From Malania oleifera (taxonomy: Eukaryota; Streptophyta; Magnoliopsida; Santalales; Ximeniaceae): a stretch of 64,000 nt of DNA. Made by a program: the position numbers and the translations under genes. How positions within the stretch are numbered: the first letter of the stretch is position 1; each line of letters starts with the position of its first letter. The stretch covers positions 149,971,748 to 150,035,747 of the forward strand of contig NC_080418.1 of the NCBI RefSeq assembly GCF_029873635.1. The letters are read 5' to 3'. This document shows positions 37,411-48,514 of the stretch, piece after piece. The notes under the pieces are model-generated. The model had not been told where the DNA came from, made no database searches, and was given only the letters and a program-made list of their open reading frames with translations.

Positions 37411-38079
37411 AGCCCTGACAACCAACTCTGAGAAGTCTTGGATCCTCGGTACTACCACCTGCCCGTAAATATCACGCCTCAAGTTTCTCTTAAACATTCT
37501 AGCCTTCTTTGCTTCATCTGGGACAATATAGGGGTAGAAACGCGATAGCTCAATAAATCTTGCAGCGTACTGCTGAACAGTCAACGACCCCTGGGACAGA
37601 CTCAGAAACTTCTGTACTCGAGCATCTCTAATTGAAGCAGGATAATATCTATCGAAGAGCATGTCCCTGAATCTGGCCCAGGTCATCTGCACTGGTATCG
37701 CCCTCTGCTCCTCCAACAGTCTGGTGGCTGACCACTATCTCTCTGCCTCCCTTACCAGCCTATATGTAGCATATAAGATCCTCTGCTCATCGGTGCAGTG
37801 AAGTATTGTCAGAATCTTTTCTATCTCCTACATCCAATTCTCAGCAACTGTAGGATCGGTCGCTCCAGAAAAAGCTGGCGGATTCATCTTCATGAATTTC
37901 TCTATGGTACATCCCTGAACTGGAGATGGACCTTCCTGCTCTCTAAAGCTCCGTGCTATCTCAGCCATGACTTGCCGAGCCACACTTCGAAGCACAGCAT
38001 CTGAATCTCCACCTCTTACGGCAGAAGGACCTGCTCCATCATCCCCACTGGCATGAGCACTACTGCCTCCCAGGTCCAT
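37411..38079 (-). pseudogene. Gag of element A2 (broken and split)
   Basis: ATG at 38077-38079 on the minus strand begins MDLGGSSAHASG, close to the A1 and A3 Gag starts. The capsid core with ERWWSAT-like and RFIELSRFYP stretches lies in the open segment 37411-37716. A stop near 37828 and others break it. The family B LTR cuts it at 37410, and the remaining zinc-knuckle part continues at about 34858-34490 with further shifts. Confidence 0.85.
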
Positions 38080-38350
38080 CCTACAAATATATAGAACACC
38101 GTTTTCAGAATCCTATTTCCTACACATCAACTTTTCCCCTTGATCCTATCTCACAATCCAATCCTGCAACCTAAACACATAACTCGTCGATAGTTTACTA
38201 TGGTTTTCCTGGAATCGTCACCCTAGGAAAAATACAGAAACAATCACGAAATCCTGTATCCAGATCACAGAATAAAACCTCAAATCTTTTCCTTATATTC
38301 TGGTATTGTTTTCTGCTGCACTCTAGAGTCTACAAAACCTAGCAACCTAG

Positions 38351-38362
38351 GCTCTAATACCA
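38351..38362 (-). other. Primer binding site, element A2
   Basis: Minus strand TGGTATTAGAGC, 3 bases from the LTR at 38366. Same initiator-Met tRNA site as in A1. Confidence 0.88.
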
Positions 38363-38365
38363 AAA

Positions 38366-40460
38366 TGTAACATCCTCAAAATTCTTACCATTTTTTTTTT
38401 TATATATGTATATCTACATCCATACCTAAGCAACAGAAACACAAATCATATAACCATTTATATATATATATACTATACAATATTAGAATCCAGTATATAT
38501 AAGCCATAACCATGCAAAATAAACCCCTCCAGCACCATCTACCTCAAAAATACAAAACCCTATCATAACTTACCCTACAACAGGGGTAATCAAGTAAACT
38601 TCCTATCCGCGAGCCTAATCTGCTCGCTTAACTGTCTCACCTGAAAAATGGTAAAGTAATGGGGTGAGTTGACGCTCAGTGAGTGGAAATATGTTATTAC
38701 TAGTGTGTGGCGACCGAGTCATAAAATTTATAATAATAGTACTTAAAAACTGCATAATTTGGCAATTCTGTACAACATATGTATAATAACTTAAAACATT
38801 TGTATCATCTGAACTTTCTATCATTCATAGTGCTACATCATACTATATACAATGAAAGCTATAAAACTATATGCATATACATAACTGTGTTCTTTCCCTG
38901 AGACTCTGTATGCTATGATTTGACCCCTCATGACAGGGTTGTGCGGCCTGTAGGCCTGGTCCGCCCTTTAGGTAAGTCACTATACTCTACACTACCTTAG
39001 CCCGACCAAACTGCATACTCTCCTAGGTACGGGATTGGATGCTACCTCGTCAAATCGGCCTCCTCAACCCAGTGAATTGGGGAGCCGCATACTCTCCGAG
39101 CACGGTTGACGGTGCCCACACACTATCTGAGATATGTGGTTGCACTCTATCTATATCTAGCAACGGTACCGTGCTCTATATTCTATATCTGTACTATATC
39201 TGTTTGTAATCTTTTCATAGGGATTTGATACTATATATATACATACTATACTTTTTATGCTGTTTTCATCATGTTTCCAAAAATAACCATAACACTATTA
39301 ATCTGTACTATAAATACTGTAATATTTGTAGCATCTTGATGCTATAACTGTGTAATTTGTCTGTAATCTTTCTTTCTGTATAACCTAAGTGTTATGGCAT
39401 TTACGAAAAACATAACTTTCTATATACACTGAATGTACTATTCTGAATAAATATCTATATACTAATATATATATATATATATATATATATCTATGTAATC
39501 ATCTGAATAAAATTGTATATGTGTACATATTCTGTCTGTATAAAATCTGCAATTATCTATCTATAGCTGTATAACTTGAAATACTGAAAAACTGCATATC
39601 AATATCATATACTCAGGCCACACATACTTTGAAAATTCACATTCTGTATAATATCTGGTATACATGCATATATATATATATATATATACATATATAATTT
39701 CTGATAACATAAATAAATCTCCTAGCATAACATATTTCTCTTACTTAATTTATGCTAAAACCCTCCTACTGTAACGGGTCCTACACCCGCAGGGTTCTCC
39801 ACTCAACACCCTGAACCCCATAAATTTCAGAACAAAACATTACTATTTCTACTTCTATTACGTTTCTCACAACTGCTAGAAATCCAAATTTCGAATAAAA
39901 GACCTTACCCTGGATTTGGGATGAATTCCAACTTCGTCCCACCAACGATTCGCTTTAGCAGACTTGTAAAGAACTCCGCCAGGAGCGTCGTGGTGGCCTC
40001 AGATCGTCGATCAAGCGACTAACGGGGCCGAAATTGAAGGAAGAAGAGGGAGGAGCCTTAGGGGGTAGAAAGAAAGAGAGAGAATGCGGCAAATTTCTGC
40101 GATTAAAATCAGTTTAGGGCTATTTATACTGCGGGCTTCGTCGACGAGCCACTTCATCTCGTCGATGAGTCCTTAAGTAATTTCGTCGATGAATCTTACC
40201 ATTCGTCGACGAAATTCAGAGTAGCCCAAATTCTTCTCTCGGTATCTTCCCGTCGACGAGTCGTAGCTTCGTCGATGAGGTCCCCTTATGCACTCGTCGA
40301 CGAACTCCCTGTGTTCGTCGACGAGGCCCTGTGGAAAATCTTTCGGGTTATTCTATCCAAAATGCAATGTCATCGACGAAGTCGGCTGCCTCCTTCTGTT
40401 ATTGTTTCCTTTTCTCTCCCTCGTTATTATTTAAATACTATTATTCTTCGGGTCACTACA
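38366..40460 (-). repeat. 5' LTR of element A2
   Basis: 2095 bp, TGTAACATCC to CGGGTCACTACA. The palindrome array is at 40135-40375 with several intact TCGTCGACGA units, the minus-strand TATA box is the complement of about 40118-40125, ACGGTACCGT is at 39163-39172, and the CACAACC module is near 38937. Confidence 0.9.
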
Positions 40461-41006
40461 GAGGACGTAGGCCGGGTTGGCTAAACCTCGTAAAAACTGT
40501 GTTTGCCTTCTCTCTTCCTCTACTCCTTTTAATTTCCGCAATGCATTTCTTTACCTATCTTGCATGTGTGTATGTTGAATAACCTCACACGCACTTGATA
40601 ATTAATTAGTTAAAATAGAGTTTATTGAGATAATAATTTGAATCAGTTTCAAACCCCTGCAATTAATTTGTTGAATATATAAATAGGGATTAAGTGGTAA
40701 ATAAGTTTAAAGAATTTTAAAAATAACTAATTCACCCCCCCCCCTTTTGGGATTACACCTAAATTAACAATGTGAATATGAGAAATGTGAATATTGCAAC
40801 GTGAGTACTGCAATACGTATGTGAAATGAGAATACTGAAAATGTGAAAAAAATTGCATTGTGAATACTGCAATTGTGAATTATTGAAATATGGAAATGAA
40901 ATCCTGATGGATGGATGTGTTATTGAAATGAGCATGGTACCGTTGCTAGTGGTGATTAAGTGTAACCACACGAGCTCATGGAGCGTGTGGCATAACAGTT
41001 TGAATG

Positions 41007-43355
41007 TGTAACACTCCAACCCCAAAGGATCTGAGATATTTACTTTTTACCATTGATTTGCAACGAAAGCAAATAAACTCAATCATTATTAAACCAGAGC
41101 GCTAATTATTCATATTACAATCATTTATTTCAAAAGAAGAAAAATTACACAAACATAAATATCTGGCATCATACTAATATTTCTAATAAATCTTTATTTT
41201 TCTAATCCCCACCCACATGCTTGTTAAGCCTGATTTTCGACATGCCCTTCAGAGTTATCTGAAATAAAAATAGGATTGGGGTGAGACGACACTCAGTAAG
41301 TAAATAAGATTATTATTAGTGTGTGGCCAGAATGAATTTTTTTAAAAATTTCATAAAATAATATTTAATACTATAACTTCAAAACTGTTTCTAAAATAAA
41401 TATACATTTAAAAATTACTACATAAAACTTTTACCATCAATTTCAACAGTAAAATTTTATAATCATATACTACAACTGTTAAATTAAATTTTGAACTTTA
41501 AAACTATAAAAATATTTAATGATAAACATACATATACTTTTCCTTATACGTTTTCCTTATATCTTCATTTAAGCACCAGAATTATGCTTTTCATGTAAAC
41601 TTACAGTTTTCCTTCAAATCATTAGTAACTTTATACACGTAATTAAATATGTATAAACATATATTGTAAAAACCACCCTTAGGCCTGTTTGTCGTAAGTC
41701 ATGTTTACCCCCATGACTGGGTTGTGCGGTCCGAAAACTGGACTTAGCTGGCTGGCCAACCAAACTAAATCAACGAACGTAAACTTTAAATGAAATTTTC
41801 CTTATTAAGTCCTGGTCCGGAACTAGGTGTGCACTCAGGAGAAATCCACTAACATAAATAACCACTTTGTAAACAGTGTGGGTGCACTCTGATCCATTTA
41901 AACTTTAAACTGCGGTACTGAGTATCTGTAACTTTGAACTTTCGTTGCCATAAGGGGTTTTAAAATCATCTTATTATAATTTATGCAATTTAAAATAATA
42001 TTGTGAAAATATCATCTTTACTTATATTTTCATAAAAAATGTAACGTAGAAATAAACTCATGCCACACAATTTTTGTGTTAAAAATATATGTAATTTTAT
42101 TTTTGAATAGAAAGAAATGCTGAAAATTTACCCGAGAGGATTAGAACATTTCTTAACCAAAAAATAGATGCAAGTATATTAAAAATAGAACTGGTATAAT
42201 TAAATATGCGTAAAAATAAACTCATGGAAATTTTGTGAAACTAATTAACATAATTGAAATTTACCTATAAAATAAACTCGGGTATGAATTTTAAATAAAA
42301 AAAACTAACATAATCAAAATTACTTACCTTCTTCTTTTACCTTGTGCTACGACCACAATAATTATCTCTAAGAAATGAGATCGGAAAGAGTGGGTAAGAA
42401 AGAACTTACTCAAAAATTCTCTCTCCACCACAAATTCTTTCACTCACTAATTTTTCTCTTCTTTGGAAAAATTGTTGTGAAGAATGAAGGTTGAGAGCTT
42501 CCTATTTATAAGAAAATTTTGGGGAAGAAATGGAATTTATAAAAGTGTGGGGAGATGGGTGAAATTATAATTTTTTAAAAATTAAAGAATGGGCAAGGGA
42601 TGGATAAGGTATGAGTTGAGTATGGGATAGGAATGAAGGTCATGTGGGAGTGCTTGCCACCATTCCCACTAAATAAATTTTTAATTAATTACTTACCTAA
42701 TTAATTAATCAATTAGTTAATTAATTATTTAATTATTTTTTTTAATCATTATTATCATTATTATTATCATTGTTATTAATTTTAAACTATTTTTAGTATT
42801 TATTTATTTTATTATTTATTTTTGAACAAGAATTAAATTTAAATTTTGAAAACTCATGTGGGCCCCACTGGTCTTGTGGCCCCACACAACTTTGAGACTC
42901 AAATGGATCCTACGTAACTCCAATAATCCTCATACGATTTTATGAGCCCTACACAGCTTCGAGACTCATGTAAACCTTCACACAGCTTCGGGACTCATGT
43001 GGGCCCCACCCAGTATTGTGGGGTTCGCATAGGATACTTATATTATTATTATTTTATCATATATTTCTACAAATTATGTCAGTCAAAACATTATTTTATG
43101 TACTTATTTACGTATATAACAGTGTCTACCCTATTTTATCATATGAAATTCAATTTTGACCAGGCCGACCTCCAGGGAGCGACTGAGCCACAATGGTCTC
43201 TGAGCACTCGCTAAGACACGGTCTTTCTTAAGCATCAAACATGGAATCAAGGATCCTACAGAAAAACAGTTCTGTATTGATATTAACTTAATGACCATTT
43301 TTATTATTTTATTATTATTGTGCTTTAATCATATATATATTTTTGGGTCATCACA
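41007..43355 (-). mobile_element. Solo LTR, family D, TSD GAATG/TAATG
   Basis: 2349 bp, TGTAACACTCC to GGGTCATCACA, with GAATG at 41002-41006 and TAATG at 43356-43360 (one mismatch). The minus-strand TATA box is the complement of about 42513-42520. It carries the GTTGTGCGGTCC form of the CACAACCC module at 41720. The part 42660-42840 is very AT-rich with ATTA repeats. No coding domain. Confidence 0.82.
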
Positions 43356-43649
43356 TAATGAGCCTGTGTGAAGGGTAGTTTTGTCCCCTGAGTCTGGATC
43401 AGGGTATATGGCAGGCCATTCGTACTACATATGAGTATATGGTATGATTATTTTGATCTAATCGATTAGGCCAACCGAGGTTAGGTCTAATCTTCAGGCC
43501 GCACAACCCTTACCATGGGGGGAAACATGGCGTGGAGTATGGAGAGCGATCTCAACCATGAGGTGAAGCATGGTGTGGAAAATATCCTCAGGGCAGCCAT
43601 GAGTTACAGACGCAGATGTATTGGTCACCGAGGACACTCATAAGCTATA

Positions 43650-43726
43650 TGTGAATGGAAATGAAATGGAAATTAATTGAAAATGAAATGGAAATGAAAA
43701 TGAAAATGGAAATGAGAAATGGAATA
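43650..43726 (+). repeat. GGAAATGAAAAT minisatellite
   Basis: Short tandem units of 6-12 bp rich in GGAAAT and GAAAAT within the family D LTR. Confidence 0.7.
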
Positions 43727-44508
43727 GTGTGAGTTAATATATAAATAATTAAAGCGAAGTAAAACTCTCCGCCTGAGGGCTTATTGAGTAAGGTGAGTGC
43801 CCTAATAAATATTAGTTGTAGCCAAACCCAAGTTAATCGGGTAAGATCACAAACGATGTCAAAGCAGAGGGGAGTTACATGTATGGGCGTGTAATCTCCC
43901 CTATTATCGGGAACTTCGCTGGTAAACATAGGTTACGTGTGAATGGTTTTGGAAATGAAATTAAAAGCTTATGAAAGCCTGTGTTTTATATCTATATGAT
44001 TATGATTGTGGAAATGGTATATTTTCGCATAAGATATTATTACTAAAATGAATATTTGTTATGATATAATGAAACTCACACTGCCACACACTGTAGATAA
44101 TTTATTTATTCTATCTTACTAAGATGTGTCTCACCCGATCATCTAAATATTTTAGAAAATAGAGATAGACTTGGTGATAGACCTCTGAGATAGAGGGGAG
44201 CTACAAGGTGAGTGTTTTGAATTAGGGATGGAGGATTCCCCTAGAGCATATTGTATTTCTTTTTGGGAATGTGTTAAACATGTATATATGGATGAATTAG
44301 TACTCTGGTATGTGTATTCGCTATGGTATGTATTTATATTATGACTTCCGCTGTTAGGTTTGTGAATATGATAATGACTGTGTACCCAATACCCTCTTCG
44401 GGTCGGGTTATGTTTGTGTGGTATCAGATGTGTTGACGTGACCGATATGTGATTATATGTTTAGTTTATATGAGAAAAAAAAATGGTATGAAAAATCAGG
44501 GCGTCACA

Positions 44509-44982
44509 TGTAATCACTTAAATGAGTATATTATGATATAACTAAACTCATACTGTCATACACTGTGAATAATTTATTTCGTTTTATTGAGAGGTGTCTC
44601 ACCCAAATATCTAAACATTTTAAGAAATCGTGACAGACCAAAAGATAGAGCTCCGAGATAGAGGGGAGCTGGTATCTTGGTAGACGGGGTAAGTGTTTTG
44701 TGTTGGGGATATGTTTATGTAATCCCCTAGGGTACGTTGTGGATTTTTGGGATATGTATGAATGTATAGAACTATGATTATTTGTATTATGGATGGTTTA
44801 TAAATAATGACTTATGTTGTTAGGTTTGTTTGTATGAGATGAATTGTTTACCTAGTACCCATTTCAGATCGGGTTATGTTAGATTGGTATTAGAGTTTTT
44901 GACATGGCAGATGTTTGATTAATATTTATGATTTATGGGAGATGAAAATGAAAAAAAATGGTATGAAAATCGGGGCGTCACA
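44509..44982 (+). mobile_element. 3' part of an older family D LTR
   Basis: Aligns by eye to 44038-44508: ACTCATACTGTCATACACTG, GAGGTGTCTCACCC, GATAGAGGGGAGCT and a CGGGGCGTCACA end. The match begins in mid-LTR at the junction, as expected if the LTR ending at 44508 inserted into this one. The following 85 bases (44983-45067) are AT-rich with nothing recognised. Confidence 0.7.
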
Positions 44983-45067
44983 ATTTTAATCTTTTCATGT
45001 ATTTTAATATTTGTTGACATAACTAGTGGTAAAAAAAAGTTTTAATTGCAAAATTTTGGAGCAGCAA

Positions 45068-47056
45068 TGTAACGACTCGAAGAATAAGGATATCTAAATA
45101 ATAAATAGGGATAGAAATGGAAACAGTAACAGAAGGAGGCAGCTGACTTCGTCACGTTGCACTTTGGATGTGATAACCCCAAGAAATTTTTTCAGGCCTC
45201 GTCGACAAACACAAGGGTTTCATCGACGAGGGTTCTTCAGGATTTTGTCGACGAGGTCACATCTCGTCGGCGAGAAGATACTAAGAGAGGATTTTTGGGA
45301 AGTCTGAAATTCGTCGATGAGGGCGCAAGTTCGTCGATGAACTTTCTGCAGGACTCGTCGACGAGGTGACGTGTCTCATCAACGAATTCGGTTCTATAAA
45401 TAGCTGGAAGTTGGATTTTTATGCAGAAAATTTACAGGAATTCACTTCCTCTCTCTCTCCTACGGCTCCACCTCCATCTCTCTTTGATTTCGGCCCCGTC
45501 ATTCACCGAATCGACGATCTGAGGCTACCACAATGCTCTTGGGGAAGTTCTCTCCAAGTTTGCTGGAGTGGATCGTCAATGCGACGAAGTTGAATTTCAT
45601 CCCAAATTCAGGGTAAGGTCTTTTAAGTAAAATTTGGCTTTCCAACAGTTATAAGAAATGTTGTAGACGTAAAAATAGTAATATTTTGTTATGAGATGTA
45701 TGGTTTTCAGGGTGTTGAGTGGAGAACCCTTCGGGTGTAGGACCCGTCATAGTAGGAGATTTTTAGCAGAAATTGGGTAAGGGAAATATGCTATCCTAGG
45801 TAATACTAGTATGATTTTAGTATGAATTATATGTTTTTATCAAATTATTATTTCACAGCAGGAATTTATACAGTGTATTAAATACTTTTAAAATGTTTTA
45901 AATTACTGTGTGGCATGAGAATATGGATATAGTACAGAAACATGTTTTTATAGTATTTTCAGGATTATATTTTACAGATTATACAGAGAGGGAATATGTT
46001 TTATAGTATTTTTAGAATACCATGATTATACAATTTTCAGTACCATGACATACAGTTTTATAGTTTATTTCATAAATACAGTTGATACAGATACAGTTTA
46101 TTACAGAGTCATGGTTAATACATATATTACAGAATTATGGTAAAACAAATAGATTGTATATAGTAATGTATTATATAGTATCAGACCTTGATGGATCAGA
46201 TTTAGCATAACACGGTATCGTTTCTATATACAGATATTCAGTATAGAATGCAACCACCTATTCAGATAATACGTGGTATATAGGTCGATCAAATGCCTAG
46301 GAGCGGACAAGCTCCCCATCAAATATGGGTTAAGGAGAGCTGATCAGACTGATAGAGTATAGTGGTTTATCCTATTTGGCCAGCTAGGGTAGATCCTGCC
46401 TTCGGGCCGCACAACCCTGTCATGAGGGGTTAAATCATGACATACAGCCATCTAGGGAAGTTTTCAGTTATTATTATGTATGTACAGTTTCACAGAAACA
46501 GAGAATATATGTTTATATATATATATTAAAAGTATTATGTATAGAAACCTAAAATACAGATATGTTAAGCGACGTGGGAAAGTGGTTGTTATATTATTTA
46601 TGCTATATTTTCAGATTCAGTTATATGTGATTATATAGAAACAGATTTTCTTAGTATTGTAACTCATTTGTCACACACTAGCAATAACATATTTTGTCTT
46701 ATTGAGCGTTGGCTCATCCCATTACTTTAACATTTTTCAGGTGATCCAGGTAGGGAGCAAATCAGGCTCGCAGATAGAGGGACCTCAGTACTGTCCTGTT
46801 GTAGAGTGAGTATTTTTTAGAATATTTATGTATAGCCCAAGCCTAGTTGAGGGTGTTTTGGGAAACAACCTTATATGTATATTTTGGGGACACATTTTAG
46901 CACTCTGGTATTGTATATTTTCTTGATGATGTTTATATGGATTTCGCTTCTCGCTGTTTATGTTGATGGTTTGATTTAATTTAATAGGTGTTAGAGCATT
47001 ATAAAATTTACAGTATATATATATATATAACCCCAGTTAAATAGCAGGTCGTTACA
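45068..47056 (+). mobile_element. Solo LTR, gypsy family A, TSD AGCAA/ACCAA
   Basis: 1989 bp, TGTAACGACTCG to CAGGTCGTTACA, flanked by AGCAA (45063-45067) and ACCAA (47057-47061). TCGTCGACGA-type units are at 45195-45385, TATAAAT near 45394, CAGGGTAAGG near 45609, a GGGCCGCACAACCCTGTCATG module near 46405 and TTTTTCAGGTG near 46735. It is the LTR nearest the host gene, ending about 1.46 kb before the importin start codon and pointing towards it. Confidence 0.9.
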
Positions 47057-48330
47057 ACCAATATTTATTGATATTCTTCCAAATTGAAGTTGAGTTGATT
47101 GTAGTTAAAATTTGTAATAGTGTTAATGATTCTTTTGGGTGTTAGACAATGTTGTTTGGGTAAGTGAGGGTAACAATCAACGTGCTCTACTTTTGTTCCT
47201 CAATTACTTAAATTTCCATATGGCACGTTGTTAGAGGTGTCGAGGACCATCGTCCTTTGCTCCTTAGAGAGGAGAGGATCCACGACCTATATATACATGT
47301 GCTTCATGTGGACCATGGACCCAAATGGGAGTAACATGATCGATTAAGGAGCAAATATAGCTGAGCCAATTCAATTGGAAGAAGAGGGACTTCGTAAATT
47401 TCTAAGCTTGTTGATCTATCACATTACTTTATGCATAGTGCAATATATTCCAAGTTTAGTTCAAAGGCTTATGTATAAAATTTCAAACTTTGGGTTAGGA
47501 AGCGTTTCATATTATCATTTTGTGAATTCAAAGAAGCTTGTATGCAATGCTCCATATAGAAATGGAGGGTGTCAATTTATTTGGACAATACCATCTTGAT
47601 ATTGTTCTTAAATTTATTTATTTTTGTTATGTATGAACTTTTCTTTCTTTGTGATTTTTTTTTCATCGATGACTTGAAATTCAAATTATTGACTAATCAA
47701 TTTTTAAATAATTTATTTCAACTACAAATTTCATTAAACTGAAATGTTTGATTAAATTAATATATTTCATATATGGTGGGATAACTTTTGTTGCACGATA
47801 TCATAACCAGCCCTACTCGAAATTCTCACATTTTAATTTATAAAAATAGTATTTTGTGGAAAACACTCACTAAGAACAAACAAAAAAGCTATCCTCTAAC
47901 CAATTAAGATTAATTCATGCACTTATAAGCATCAATAATTCAATTGATACGTTGCTTTTAATTATAAAAATAATTAATATTTTTTATTAGCATCATACAC
48001 ATATTTCATTGAATTTACTTTTCATTTCACAGAATTTTTTATTATTGTATTTTTGTTGTGAATAATGTGAATATTTGATTTTTTTTTAAATAATAAGGAA
48101 AGATCAAAATTTAATATAATTTCAATTCATCATTCAAATTTTATTTTCGAGAAAAGCAAAAATAGTTGTGCGTTGTCATTTTAAAAATAAAAAAAAACTA
48201 ATCCATGTTAAATGGGAAATTTAAAATAATTAATTATGGGTTTTGATTATTCTTGAAGTGGTAAGTAACTAATTCCCATCCAAAATCCAACATTATTAAT
48301 CCATACACCCAAATCACAGCTAATAAATTC
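47057..48330. other. AT-rich intergenic region, no gene seen
   Basis: Low-GC spacer between the last retrotransposon and the importin gene. A 75-codon open frame at 47375-47599 has no recognisable motif and is not called. An imperfect hairpin around 47243-47290 (GAGGACC...GGATCC) is the only structure noticed. Confidence 0.6.
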
Positions 48331-48514
48331 TCTCCAATAGGGATGACTCTGCCCTAATTAGCCCCACCACTACACTTCCTCTCCCGCAAACGAGCCCTTA
48401 AAACCCCAAACCCCCAAACCTCCACGCTCCGACTGCCATAGAGCCGACTCCATCGCCGCCCCCCATTTCCACCTCCACCTCCGACTACCTCTGTTGAAGC
48501 TCTAAATCGCTGCC
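48331..48514 (+). promoter_or_regulatory. Probable core promoter and 5' leader of importin-5
   Basis: The base composition changes sharply here from AT-rich to C-rich and pyrimidine-rich (CCTCTCCCGC, AAACCCCAAACCCCC, CCACCTCCACCTCC). There is no clear TATA box close to the start codon, which fits a broadly expressed plant gene. The transcription start cannot be fixed from sequence. Confidence 0.5.

Larger units (their letters stand above)
28690..40460 (-). mobile_element. Full-length Ty3/gypsy element A2, minus strand, nested
   Basis: Left LTR 28690-30822 and right LTR 38366-40460 enclose a minus-strand gag-pol with primer site (38351-38362) and polypurine tract (30823-30835). The first base pair of the left LTR has changed from TG to CG. 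Flanks AAAGA and GAGGA are a poor 5-bp match, so the duplication has either decayed or the left edge has changed. A solo LTR of family B lies inside (34864-37405). Without it the element is about 9.2 kb. It is the same family as A1 but a different subfamily. It lies only 51 bp from A1, tail to tail. Confidence 0.9.
5062..40769 (+). mobile_element. Copia 3' LTR split into four pieces by nested insertions
   Basis: Starts TGTTGACTTTATAAGTCC after a polypurine tract and ends at ...CTAAATTAACA after a C-tract and TTTTGGGATTACACC, a layout typical of SIRE-like Copia LTRs. Its pieces are 5062-6250, 8265-8916, 28639-28689 and 40461-40769. Removing the three insertions and one copy of each target duplication leaves about 2.19 kb. 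The pieces join sensibly: the CAAAGA left of A2 continues to CGTAGGCCGGGTTGGC on its right. A TATA-like TATATAA lies at 5918-5924. Directly after the end is ATGTG (40770-40774), whose partner should lie at the element's left end, outside the window. No gene lies in the pieces. Confidence 0.75.
40770..44508 (+). mobile_element. Family D LTR fragment, interrupted, plus strand
   Basis: Pieces 40770-41006 and 43356-44508 join across a solo LTR. They contain TGGTACCGTTGC at 40935, a CCGCACAACCC module near 43498, a TGTCTCACCC block near 44127 and a donor-like AAGGTGAGT near 44206, and end at GGCGTCACA (44508). The left part was displaced when the Copia element inserted at 40769 and lies outside the window. 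It sits inside a second family D LTR. No genes. Confidence 0.7.

Noticed and set aside
47375..47599. Possible small gene of 75 codons upstream of importin-5
   Set aside because: AT-rich intergenic sequence, no motif, no promoter signs; size is expected by chance.
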